Below, piece after piece: positions 8,334 through 16,226 of a stretch of DNA of 64,000 bases. The position numbers and the translations under genes are program-made. The notes beneath the pieces were generated by a model. The model did not search any database. It was not told the origin of the DNA and worked only from the letters and a program-made list of their open reading frames with translations. Each line of letters starts with the position of its first letter. The first letter of the stretch is position 1. The stretch is from positions 1-64,000 of the forward strand of contig CANQRW010000004.1 of NCBI GenBank assembly GCA_947626365.1, in the 5' to 3' direction. This DNA is from an uncultured Lachnospiraceae bacterium (lineage in GTDB: Bacteria; Bacillota; Clostridia; Lachnospirales; Lachnospiraceae).

Positions 8334-10148
8334 TTAAGCAAACAGCCGTTCGAATTCCTCCTGCCCGATCTTCTCCTTCTCCATGAGAATCTCCGTACAT
8401 CTGTGGAGAACATCCATGTGCTGCTGGATAATCTCCTTTGCTTTGGCATAGCACTCGTCGATGATCCGCTTCACTTCGCTGTCGATCACCGTAGTCACCT
8501 GTTCGCCGTAATTCTTGGAATGACCCAGCTCCCTTCCGATGAAAACCTCCTCGCTGTCGGTCTCGTAGTTGATAGTGCCCACTTTCTCCGACATGCCGTA
8601 TTTCACCACCATGGCCCTGGCAATGGCCGTGGCCTGCTTGATGTCCTGGGACGCTCCCGTAGTGATATCGTCGAACACCAGCTCCTCGGCAATCCGTCCG
8701 CCCAGGCCTACCATAATGCTCTGAAGCATCTTGCCTCTGGTATTGAACATCTCATCCTTTTCCGGCAGCGGCATGGTATAGCCTGCGGCTCCCATTCCCG
8801 TAGGAATGATGGAGATGGTGTGAACCGGACCCACATCAGGAAGGAGATGGAACAGAATGGCGTGGCCGGTCTCATGGTAAGCGGTAATCCGCTTCTCCTT
8901 CTCGGAAATCACTCTGCTGTGCTTCTCCGTGCCGATACCCACTTTGATGAAGGACCGGTCAATGTCGCTCTGCATAATGAACTTCCGGTTTTCTCGGGCC
9001 GCCAGGATCGCCGCCTCGTTCAGCAGGTTCTCCAGATCCGCTCCGGTGAAGCCTGCCGTCGTTCTGGCAATCCGCTCCATATCCACATCCTCGCCAAGAG
9101 GCTTATCCTTGGCGTGAACCTTCAGGATTTCCTTTCTGCCCTCCACATCGGGACGGCCTACGGCAATCTTCCGGTCAAAACGTCCCGGCCGGAGAATCGC
9201 GGGATCCAGGATATCCACCCGGTTGGTCGCCGCCATGACGATAATGCCTTCATTGACGCCGAAGCCATCCATCTCAACCAGAAGCTGGTTCAATGTCTGC
9301 TCCCTCTCGTCATGTCCGCCGCCCAGGCCGGTTCCTCTCTGTCTGGCCACTGCATCGATCTCATCGATAAACACGATGCAGGGCGCGTTCTTCTTGGCCT
9401 CCTCAAACAAGTCGCGGACACGGGATGCTCCCACACCCACGAACATCTCCACAAAATCCGAACCGGATATGCTGAAAAACGGGACTCCCGACTCTCCGGC
9501 GACCGCCTTGGCCAGAAGGGTCTTGCCGGTTCCCGGCGGGCCCACCAGAAGAACGCCCTTGGGAATCCGGGCCCCGACGGAAATGTATTTCTGAGGGTTT
9601 TTCAGGAAATCCACCAGTTCCTCCAGGTCTTCCTTCTCCTCGCGAAGTCCGGCCACCTTGCTGAAGTTGAATTTCCCCGCATCCTCCGCCAGCCTTGCTC
9701 TGCTCTTTCCAAAATTCATCATCTTGGCGTTGGCGCCGCCTCCGGCTGCCGCCCGGGAATTCATGATCATCATAAATACGATCAAAATTCCGCTGGATAC
9801 CACCACCGGCAGAAGGAACGTCAGCCACAGATTATCCCCGGGTACATCCTCCACCACATACTCTACGTTATGGGCCGTCAGAAAATCCTGCTCCTCTTCC
9901 ACATTGGATACATACATCTGCTGCCTGGTACCGTCCTTCATGTTCAGCGTCAGCTGCCCCGTAGGCGTCTGCTGATTCGGCGAGATAATGACCAGTTCCA
10001 CATTCCCCGCGGCAATCTCCTCGGTATACGCCTTATGGGTCAGAATATCTTCCTGTCTGGGACCGGTCATCATGCTTGCCAGAAACAGAATCGCAGCGGC
10101 AATCAGAATGAACCCGAGCCCGCTGCCCATTGTCTGATGTCTTTTCAA
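8334..10148 (-). CDS. ftsH: ATP-dependent zinc metalloprotease FtsH
   Basis: A 604-residue membrane AAA protease that degrades misfolded membrane proteins and short-lived regulators. The start is a TTG at 10148 placed 9 nt after AAGGAGG; the ATG six codons later is the alternative. Two transmembrane segments (about 8-27 and 108-128) flank an extracytoplasmic domain. Walker A is GPPGTGKT (203-210), Walker B is CIVFIDEID, the second region of homology is [20 protein letters not shown], and the zinc site is HETGH (425-429). The tail is shorter than in E. coli and ends soon after the peptidase domain. It follows hpt by 14 nt, the conserved Firmicutes order. Confidence 0.97.
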   Translation of the reverse strand: MKRHQTMGSGLGFILIAAAILFLASMMTGPRQEDILTHKAYTEEIAAGNVELVIISPNQQTPTGQLTLNMKDGTRQQMYVSNVEEEQDFLTAHNVEYVVEDVPGDNLWLTFLLPVVVSSGILIVFMMIMNSRAAAGGGANAKMMNFGKSRARLAEDAGKFNFSKVAGLREEKEDLEELVDFLKNPQKYISVGARIPKGVLLVGPPGTGKTLLAKAVAGESGVPFFSISGSDFVEMFVGVGASRVRDLFEEAKKNAPCIVFIDEIDAVARQRGTGLGGGHDEREQTLNQLLVEMDGFGVNEGIIVMAATNRVDILDPAILRPGRFDRKIAVGRPDVEGRKEILKVHAKDKPLGEDVDMERIARTTAGFTGADLENLLNEAAILAARENRKFIMQSDIDRSFIKVGIGTEKHSRVISEKEKRITAYHETGHAILFHLLPDVGPVHTISIIPTGMGAAGYTMPLPEKDEMFNTRGKMLQSIMVGLGGRIAEELVFDDITTGASQDIKQATAIARAMVVKYGMSEKVGTINYETDSEEVFIGRELGHSKNYGEQVTTVIDSEVKRIIDECYAKAKEIIQQHMDVLHRCTEILMEKEKIGQEEFERLFA

Positions 10149-10162
10149 ATCAAATTGCCTCC

Positions 10163-10687
10163 TTAAAATTCAACTACTCCGATATAGGGCAGGTTTCGGT
10201 ATTTCTGGTCGTAATCCAGACCATAGCCCACCACAAATTCATCCGGAATGGAAAAACAGGTGTAATCCACTTTCACCTGCTTCTTCACCCGGCGCTCCGG
10301 CTTGTCAAGGAGCGTACACAGGCGTATGCCCGCAGGCCCTCTCTGCTTCAGTATCTCGATCAGATACGCCAGAGTCCTTCCGGAATCAATAATATCCTCC
10401 ACGATCAGAACATCCTTGCCCTCCAGAGGTTCATCCAGATCCTTGACAATACGGACCACGCCGCTGGATTCCGTCCCCGCGCCATAGCTGGATACGGACA
10501 TAAAATCCAGCGACACCGGCACCGTAATCCTCTTGGCCAGTTCACAGGTAAAAAACACTCCGCCCTTCAGGACGCAGATCATGTGGATCTGCTTTCCCTC
10601 ATAATCTCTGCTGATTTGGGCAGCCACTTCGCTGATCCTCTTATTCACATCTTCTTCCGGCAGCAGTACCCGAACCTTCTCCGCCAT
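10163..10687 (-). CDS. hpt: hypoxanthine phosphoribosyltransferase
   Basis: A 174-residue purine salvage enzyme that makes IMP or GMP from hypoxanthine or guanine and PRPP. The PRPP-binding motif VLIVEDIIDSGRTL sits near residue 95 and the flexible-loop and base-contact segments look normal. The ATG at 10687 follows GGAGG closely and overlaps the end of tilS by 47 nt, so the two are probably translationally coupled. In Bacillus HprT and TilS are also neighbours, upstream of ftsH. Confidence 0.95.
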   Translation of the reverse strand: MAEKVRVLLPEEDVNKRISEVAAQISRDYEGKQIHMICVLKGGVFFTCELAKRITVPVSLDFMSVSSYGAGTESSGVVRIVKDLDEPLEGKDVLIVEDIIDSGRTLAYLIEILKQRGPAGIRLCTLLDKPERRVKKQVKVDYTCFSIPDEFVVGYGLDYDQKYRNLPYIGVVEF

Positions 10688-12164
10688 GTTCTTTTCCTCC
10701 GTTTGCCTGCACCTGCAGGACTTCTTTTGTATGGTCAGTTACTTTATAGTATTCGCTGATTCGGTATCCGACAATCCACAGCACATGATTTCCTTCCGCA
10801 AGAAGCGGAATCCTGTCGCGCTCCTGCCTGGGAATCTTCTCATCGATCATAAAGGCCTTGATGGTCTTGCGGCCTCCATTCTTCAGGGTGATATAATCAC
10901 CGGTCTGCCGGGTCCGTACCGATAACGCGCTTTTTATTTTATCATAATCGAACCATTTCGTATACTTATTTTGTGGAATTTCCCTGCTTTTTTTCCATGA
11001 AAACCGGGAAAAAGAAAGTTTAGGAAGCTTTTTTTCTTCTTGGCTTTCACGTTCCACCCACAGCATATCATACTCTCGGACCGCCTTCAGTCCGTAAGGC
11101 AGGCTGATCTGCCGGCCGGTCCCCTTCCCTGCCAGCCCGCGTATCTGCTCCACATGGACCGACGTGATATCTTTGACGGAACCGGTCATGGTCCGGATCA
11201 TCCGCATAACCAGATAGCCTGCCAGTATCGGCGGCTGCAGGTTCAGAACATCCGCCGGAAGACCGCACCTTACCGCCATACCCGGCCGGCGCGGGGCAAT
11301 CTCCGGTCCTGGATCTGCTGTCCCCGGCCGGCGCGGGACGTTCTCCGGTCCTGAGCCCGCCGCCGGAACCGCATTCCGGTTTTCCTCCTCATATTCCACA
11401 GAGCCCTTTTCCGCCCATATAATTTCCGTCAGCTCTTCAAAATACCTGTCTGCCTGAGCCATCTTCTCTCCGGCCGCCAGAATATTGTCAATCGCCCCTG
11501 CGTTTACCTCCCTGCATATCTGCGGAAGCATCATTCGGATACGGTTTCTGGTGTAATCCGAAGAGGCGTTCGTGGAATCCTCGCGGAAATCCAGGCCGTT
11601 CTCCTTCAGATAATCCCGGATTTCCTGTCTGCCGACACAGAGAAGCGGCCGTATGATGTCACCGCTGACCGGAGCCATGCCGGACAATCCTTTCAGGGAA
11701 CTGCCCCGAAACAGATTGTGAAGTATGGTCTCCGCCTGATCCTCCTTCTGATGTCCTACCGCGATCCGGACATCGCCGCATCTTCCGGCATCATCCGGAC
11801 TTTCTGCGCCGAACCGTTCCGCCTCATATCTCAAAGCACGGTACCGGAGAATCCTGCCTGCCTCCTCGGCAGAAAGTCCATGTTCCTCCGCATACCCTGC
11901 CACATCTTCATGAACCACCACACAGGGCACGCCGAACCGTTCCGCCAGATTTTCCACAAACTCCGCATCTCTGTCCGCTTCCGCCCCCCGCAGGCCATGG
12001 TGGACATGGACCGCCAGCAGCTTTAGCTGAAATTCTCCGCGAAGCTGTGACAGCACATGAAACAGGCAGACCGAGTCGGCTCCGCCTGACACGGCGGCTA
12101 CCACACGGCTCCCTGTTTCCAGCATATGATATCGCCTTATAAAATCCGATACCCGCTTTCGCAT
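10641..12164 (-). CDS. tilS: tRNA(Ile)-lysidine synthase
   Basis: A 507-residue enzyme that converts the wobble C of the CAU-anticodon tRNA-Ile into lysidine. The PP-loop SGGADS (about 26-31) binds ATP, HVHHGLRGAEADRDAEF and GHQKEDQAET are the usual catalytic-domain motifs, and the C-terminal region (TRQTGDY...IKAFMIDEKIPRQERDRIPLL) is the TilS_C tRNA-binding domain. The linker between them is long and contains two copies of a 14-residue, Pro/Arg/Gly-rich unit encoded by a 42-bp duplication (11281-11351). The gene overlaps hpt. Confidence 0.95.
   Translation of the reverse strand: MRKRVSDFIRRYHMLETGSRVVAAVSGGADSVCLFHVLSQLRGEFQLKLLAVHVHHGLRGAEADRDAEFVENLAERFGVPCVVVHEDVAGYAEEHGLSAEEAGRILRYRALRYEAERFGAESPDDAGRCGDVRIAVGHQKEDQAETILHNLFRGSSLKGLSGMAPVSGDIIRPLLCVGRQEIRDYLKENGLDFREDSTNASSDYTRNRIRMMLPQICREVNAGAIDNILAAGEKMAQADRYFEELTEIIWAEKGSVEYEEENRNAVPAAGSGPENVPRRPGTADPGPEIAPRRPGMAVRCGLPADVLNLQPPILAGYLVMRMIRTMTGSVKDITSVHVEQIRGLAGKGTGRQISLPYGLKAVREYDMLWVERESQEEKKLPKLSFSRFSWKKSREIPQNKYTKWFDYDKIKSALSVRTRQTGDYITLKNGGRKTIKAFMIDEKIPRQERDRIPLLAEGNHVLWIVGYRISEYYKVTDHTKEVLQVQANGGKEHGGEGSGTAAGRRCE
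11281..11351. repeat. 42-bp tandem duplication inside tilS
   Basis: Two GC-rich units beginning CCCGGCCGGCGCGGG start at 11281 and 11323, followed by CTCCGGTCCTG in each. The period is exactly 14 codons, so the reading frame is kept. The duplication lengthens the interdomain linker of TilS. Confidence 0.85.
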
Positions 12165-12232
12165 ATCAGTTCCCGCCCTCTTTCGTGTAACTATACTATA
12201 TATGGATTTTACGGCCCTTGCAATCGCCTTTT

Positions 12233-13654
12233 CTATCTTTTCCAGATTCCGGCCGCAAGGACTGTCATATCATCCGCGGCCTTTTCCGAGAATCCGGCCG
12301 CAAACTCCAGGATACGATCCGCCATATCCTGCGGATTCCTTCTCTCGATACCGTCCAGATATTCCTGCATGATGCTTTCCTTGTCATCACCCGGAAGCGC
12401 CTCCAGGATGCCGTCGCTGACCATGATAACTCTGTCATTCTCCCACAGTTTCCGCGAAAGCAGCACCGGCTCCACCGGATTCAGAATCCCTGCCGGAGTC
12501 CCGACGGCCTGCAGCACTTCCACGCCGGAATCTCCTACCACAAAAGTAGCCGCCGCTCCCAGCTTCATGGCCTCCAGGACGCCGGAATACAGATCCACGC
12601 AGCACAGATCGATGGTCGCCGGATGCTGCTCTTCCCCGGTCAGAAGAAGAACCGTATTTACCAGCTTCAGCGCGGCCCTGGGCGTATATCCTGCCTCCAG
12701 CAGCTGTTCCGTCAGCTCCACGACCCGGCGGCTTTCTTCCCCGGCACGCCATCCGCTTCCCATGCCGTCTGACAGACTCATCACCACATGCCCCGGCATA
12801 TGGGAATTAAATGTGAAGCTGTCCCCGGACGCGGCCTCGCCTTCTCTGGGCCTTCCCGCCGCTCCGCATATCATCCGGTATGCTCCGCCTTCCAGGAAAC
12901 GCACCGTAGCGTACTGCCGGTTGATGATGCTTCTGGAATCCCTGGCTGTCACCCATCCTAAGCCTCCTATGGCCTGTCCCAGAAAGCCTGCCGCCTCGGC
13001 AGAGGTAACACACCTGCCGTTGGTGGTCTTTACCGTCAGAAAAGCCTCCCGCCGTTTTCCCTCATGCCGGAGAATCAGCATCCTGCCGACTGCCATATGA
13101 TTTTTCTGAAAGACCCGGCGGACCTGCCGCTCCGCTCCGGCTGTCACATCTTCCGCCTGCTCCATCTGCCTGGCGAATTCCTCCAGAATTACCGCAAGCT
13201 CCCGAAACTGGGAAATCACCGCATCCCTGCTTTCCAGGAAACGGTTTTTCCAGTTCAGGTTCATGGTGGCCCGTCCCAGATTCCGATTCAGGTATCCCAC
13301 ATATTCCTCCTGCCGCCTGCAGGTCTCCTGAAACAGCCGGGGCATGTCCTCACTGTCCAGCGCCCCTTTCTGTTCAAAGGCGCGCAGAAGATAATACAGA
13401 TAATAATTGTCTCCCTCCGGATCCTCCATGTTGAGACTGCATTTCCTGCAGCCGTCACAGACCATGGCAGCTGCCGTCTGCATCGCCGCAAGCCCGTCCT
13501 CCCGGCTGAGACTTCCTGCCGCCGGAACCTCTTCCCGGAACGTTTTGGCCAGCTCCTCCAGCGAGCCGGCCATATCGCTTAATTTTTTCGCCGTATATAC
13601 ATGAATGTCCGCCATATCCCTATGGCCTTGACGCTTTCTCAACTGCTTAAACAC
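12233..13654 (-). CDS. spoIIE: SpoIIE-type PP2C serine phosphatase without membrane domain
   Basis: Residues about 260-470 form a SpoIIE/PP2C phosphatase domain: SLSDGMGSG, later VIMVSDGILEAL, and the ending ADDMTVLAAGI carry the metal-binding aspartates. In Bacillus SpoIIE dephosphorylates SpoIIAA to switch on sigma-F in the forespore. I prefer a GTG start at 13654, 6 nt after GGGAGGG, giving 473 residues; an ATG at 13696 has no ribosome-binding site. Canonical SpoIIE (about 820 residues) has ten N-terminal membrane spans. None is present here, yet the gene sits in the normal spoIIE position between divIC and tilS. It is therefore either a soluble SpoIIE or one that lost its membrane part. 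Confidence 0.85.
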   Translation of the reverse strand: MFKQLRKRQGHRDMADIHVYTAKKLSDMAGSLEELAKTFREEVPAAGSLSREDGLAAMQTAAAMVCDGCRKCSLNMEDPEGDNYYLYYLLRAFEQKGALDSEDMPRLFQETCRRQEEYVGYLNRNLGRATMNLNWKNRFLESRDAVISQFRELAVILEEFARQMEQAEDVTAGAERQVRRVFQKNHMAVGRMLILRHEGKRREAFLTVKTTNGRCVTSAEAAGFLGQAIGGLGWVTARDSRSIINRQYATVRFLEGGAYRMICGAAGRPREGEAASGDSFTFNSHMPGHVVMSLSDGMGSGWRAGEESRRVVELTEQLLEAGYTPRAALKLVNTVLLLTGEEQHPATIDLCCVDLYSGVLEAMKLGAAATFVVGDSGVEVLQAVGTPAGILNPVEPVLLSRKLWENDRVIMVSDGILEALPGDDKESIMQEYLDGIERRNPQDMADRILEFAAGFSEKAADDMTVLAAGIWKR

Positions 13655-13764
13655 AAAAATCCCTCCCGACATGGCACTCTGCAGATTCATTTGCATTATA
13701 CACAGTCAAAAGGGAAATATTTGTCAAATTCACAGCGGCTCTTCCAAAAAATCTTCGACAAAAA

Positions 13765-14082
13765 TCACTCCGCCGGTTTCAGAAGGATCTCGTCCGGATT
13801 CACCAGACCCAGCTTTTCCTTAGCTACCTGCTCAATATACTGCTTGGTCTGGACAAAGACGCGCTTCTCCTCCAGTTCCTTCGCCCGCTCCTTCTCTGCC
13901 TCCACCTGACGGCTCAGGATCTCCTGCCGGACCTGGTACTCATGATTCTTGGTCTCAAGAGAGGATCCGCGGATGTTAATCGCCACAGCCAGACTGAGAA
14001 CCACAAACGTAATGCCCACCAGCGCCATCCGGTTGCCGGTCCGCTCCTGCCTTTTCTTTCTGTTTCTCCTTGTATCTCTCAT
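13765..14082 (-). CDS. divIC: septum formation initiator, DivIC/FtsB family
   Basis: A 105-residue bitopic division protein. A basic N-terminus precedes one membrane span (about 19-36), then a coiled coil rich in Glu/Lys/Arg (about 45-75) and the conserved ending in which IEQVAKEKLGLVNPDEIL is seen. DivIC/FtsB partners with FtsL in the divisome. It lies between yabQ and spoIIE as in Bacillus, 4 nt after yabQ. Confidence 0.92.
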   Translation of the reverse strand: MRDTRRNRKKRQERTGNRMALVGITFVVLSLAVAINIRGSSLETKNHEYQVRQEILSRQVEAEKERAKELEEKRVFVQTKQYIEQVAKEKLGLVNPDEILLKPAE

Positions 14083-14086
14083 ACGA

Positions 14087-14440
14087 TCACCTGTTTTTTC
14101 TGAGTTTCCGCTTCTTTAGCCTTATTCTAATGGATTCCTGTCCTTTTTTCAAGTATTTTAACAAAATAGTGCTGACTGTTCTCTGATACAGCGCCATGCC
14201 CAGCAGCGTCCCTGCCACAGCGTATCCTCTTAAGGCCCCGTCATTCTGTTCATAAAGCAGGCCAAAAGTCATAACCGCGCAGTAAATCCAGTATCCGAAA
14301 TCCTCTGCGCCTATAAAAAAATAATTATGGGGGCAGAACATCCGGAAAATCCGCAGCAGGTCATATACCATCATCAGCCCCGCTCCTGTCAGGAAACTGG
14401 AAACTGCAAGCTTAAGCTCGTACCATATGGTTTCACTCAT
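14087..14440 (-). CDS. yabQ: spore cortex biosynthesis protein YabQ
   Basis: A 117-residue membrane protein with about three hydrophobic segments and a basic C-terminus (ending IRIRLKKRKLRKNR). Position between yabP and divIC and the motif GAGLMMVYDLLRIFR match YabQ, which is needed for spore cortex formation in Bacillus and is expressed in the mother cell. It starts 8 nt after yabP ends. Confidence 0.88.
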   Translation of the reverse strand: MSETIWYELKLAVSSFLTGAGLMMVYDLLRIFRMFCPHNYFFIGAEDFGYWIYCAVMTFGLLYEQNDGALRGYAVAGTLLGMALYQRTVSTILLKYLKKGQESIRIRLKKRKLRKNR

Positions 14441-14448
14441 ACGGCCAC

Positions 14449-14733
14449 CTACTTAAACAGCCGCTCAAAGAAAGACTCGCCCGACTTCCTGTAGCCTTCA
14501 TTGGAGGAATATACCAGACTGTCCACCATTCCCTCCATATCCGCTTCGCCTTTTTCCAGCGTAAGCCGGCTCATGTGAAGTTCCCTGCCCTTGATCGTCA
14601 GAAGCCCCATATCCGTATCGAGGACCACCTGATTCTCATCAAAAGACACCACATCCCTGACTCCTGTCAGACTGCCGGTCTGCCGGTTGGAAAATATGAT
14701 CTTATGGCTTCCCGCCCCTGTCTTTTCATCCAT
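14449..14733 (-). CDS. yabP: sporulation protein YabP
   Basis: A 94-residue soluble protein matching the YabP family by size, by the segments DVVSFDENQVVLDTDMGLL and IKGRELHMSRLTLEKGE, and by location between the S4-domain gene and yabQ. In Bacillus yabP and yabQ form a sigma-E-dependent operon. The C-terminus ends in a FFERLFK-like tail, usual for the family. Confidence 0.9.
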   Translation of the reverse strand: MDEKTGAGSHKIIFSNRQTGSLTGVRDVVSFDENQVVLDTDMGLLTIKGRELHMSRLTLEKGEADMEGMVDSLVYSSNEGYRKSGESFFERLFK

Positions 14734-14796
14734 CGAAAAACCCTCACATACACAGGATTTATGTTCCAGTATATGGTGAGGGCCTTTTATATATTC

Positions 14797-15036
14797 CTAA
14801 ATATATCGATACAGCTCTTTCGCATCATCTTTCTTCACAGTTTCCTGCACATCCAGGATTTCCACTTTCACCGAATTGGTCCCAAACTGTATCTCAAGAA
14901 TATCGCCGCTCTTCACATTCAGCGACGCCTTGGCCGGTTTGCCGTTGACCAGGACTCTCCCCGCATCACAGGCTTCATTGGCCACCGTTCTGCGCTTGAT
15001 CAGGCGCGAAACCTTCAGATATTTGTCAAGTCTCAT
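14797..15036 (-). CDS. rqcP: S4-domain RNA-binding protein, RqcP/YabO family
   Basis: A 79-residue protein that is almost entirely an S4 domain: MRLDKYLKVSRLIKRRTVANEACDAGRV, then VNGKPAKAS and the basic-acidic alternation of the fold. RqcP works with RqcH in ribosome-associated quality control, adding alanine tails on stalled 50S subunits. The start at 15036 gives the standard N-terminus; an upstream in-frame extension overlaps hup and lacks family similarity. It follows hup by 7 nt. Confidence 0.9.
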   Translation of the reverse strand: MRLDKYLKVSRLIKRRTVANEACDAGRVLVNGKPAKASLNVKSGDILEIQFGTNSVKVEILDVQETVKKDDAKELYRYI

Positions 15037-15043
15037 ACAATTA

Positions 15044-15319
15044 TTACTTATTGACAGCTTCCTTGAGCGCCTTGCCTGCTTTGAACTTGGGAGCCTTGGA
15101 AGCGGCAATCTTGATGGTATCTCCCGTCAGGGGATTCCTTCCCTCTCTGGCCTCTCTTGTGCTGACCTCAAATGTACCGAAACCAACCAGCTGTACCTTC
15201 TCACCCTTTACCAGCTCTTCGGCAACTGTATCCGTAAAGGCCTTCAGCGCCTTCTCTGCATCCTTCTTGGAAATGTCCGCTTTCTCAGCAACAGCCGCGA
15301 TTAATTCATTCTTGTTCAT
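15044..15319 (-). CDS. hup: HU-type nucleoid protein
   Basis: A 91-residue histone-like DNA-binding protein. [25 protein letters not shown] and the beta-arm segment [24 protein letters not shown] are diagnostic; the arm carries the RNP-type proline that intercalates into DNA. A strong promoter (15387-15415) and AGGAGG fit high expression. It heads the rqcP-yabP-yabQ-divIC run. Confidence 0.97.
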   Translation of the reverse strand: MNKNELIAAVAEKADISKKDAEKALKAFTDTVAEELVKGEKVQLVGFGTFEVSTREAREGRNPLTGDTIKIAASKAPKFKAGKALKEAVNK

Positions 15320-15386
15320 TGATATTTTCCTCCTAAATATTGCTTTTCTACGCAGTGCCGCCCTTCGGCACCGTCACACCATATCC

Positions 15387-15415
15387 TTTATATCCTTTTT
15401 ACCCGGATTTGTCAA
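15387..15415 (-). promoter_or_regulatory. strong promoter of hup
   Basis: On the minus strand TTGACA (15410-15415) and TATAAA (15387-15392) are 17 nt apart. The leader contains a small GTGCCG/CGGCAC hairpin (about 15353-15369) before the AGGAGG. Confidence 0.85.
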
Positions 15416-15485
15416 GGTTTTTAGGCGTTTTCCTGCATTTTTGCGCTTCTTTCCCCACCACGCAGACCGCGGGACGCAACGAGAC

Positions 15486-15527
15486 AAAAGACCTCCAGGA
15501 ACCGTTGCAGTTCCGCAGAGGTCTTTG
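15486..15527 (-). terminator. rho-independent terminator of spoVT
   Basis: On the minus strand AAAGACCTC and GAGGTCTTT form the outer stem, with an inner GGAAC/GTTCC stem and a TGCAAC loop, followed by TTTTGTCTC. It lies about 25 nt beyond the spoVT stop. Confidence 0.85.
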
Positions 15528-15552
15528 CCGGCTTTATTCTGACCTTCATACA

Positions 15553-16101
15553 CTAACCTTCCATCTGCCTTCCCAGGAAGCCTGCCGCTGTGGAAACCAG
15601 CTTCATCTCCGGCTCCCCCAGCCTCGCCTTAGCTTCCCGGCTCAGAAGCGCCACACTTCCGATGGCATCGCCCTCACAGATAATGGATGTCAGGGCCATG
15701 GCTGTAACTCCCTCCATCTCCTCGGAGGTTATAGAAAAAAATGATTTGTCCTCTTTGACGGCAAGAACCGATTCCCTCTCATTGATCGCATGCTCCAGCT
15801 GCCTGCTGATAGGCTTCTGAATCAGATCCTTTTTCGGCCCTCCGGCCACCGCGATCACCTGATCCCGGTCTGTGATACAGACCATAAGTCCTGTAGCCTG
15901 GGCCATGGCTTCCGCGTACTGAACCGCAAAGGATGTCAGCTCTACCATCGGCGAATATTTCTTAAGGATGATCTCACCTTCCCGGTCGGTAAAGATTTCC
16001 AGCGGCGTCCCCTCACGGAGCCTCAAAGTCCTGCGGATCTCCTTGGGAATCACCACCCGGCCCAGGTCGTCGATTCTTCTTACAATCCCTGTAGCTTTCA
16101 T
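15553..16101 (-). CDS. spoVT: stage V sporulation protein T (AbrB-like transition regulator)
   Basis: A 182-residue forespore transcription factor. Residues 1-50 are the swapped-hairpin AbrB DNA-binding domain (MKATGIVRRIDDLGRVVIPKEIRRTL), and the rest is the GAF-like SpoVT domain. SpoVT tunes sigma-G-dependent genes in Bacillus. The start at 16101 follows GGAGG at the proper distance; an ATG five codons earlier overlaps that site. Location next to mfd is the conserved one. Confidence 0.95.
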   Translation of the reverse strand: MKATGIVRRIDDLGRVVIPKEIRRTLRLREGTPLEIFTDREGEIILKKYSPMVELTSFAVQYAEAMAQATGLMVCITDRDQVIAVAGGPKKDLIQKPISRQLEHAINERESVLAVKEDKSFFSITSEEMEGVTAMALTSIICEGDAIGSVALLSREAKARLGEPEMKLVSTAAGFLGRQMEG

Positions 16102-16226
16102 ATCTTTTTCCTCCATTTTACATTCTCTGCATTGCTTGTAGCATATACCAGCTGTTAATGTAGTATCTGTAAAACAGGGGAATTTATACTTCTTCTGTCC
16201 GGCAAAACCTGTTGGATAAATATGCC

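Noticed and set aside
8256-10166. Long plus-strand frame (636 codons) opposite ftsH
   Set aside because: It mirrors ftsH, which has complete motifs and an RBS; the plus frame shows no domain and is His/Leu/Arg-rich as expected for an antisense frame of a GC-rich gene.
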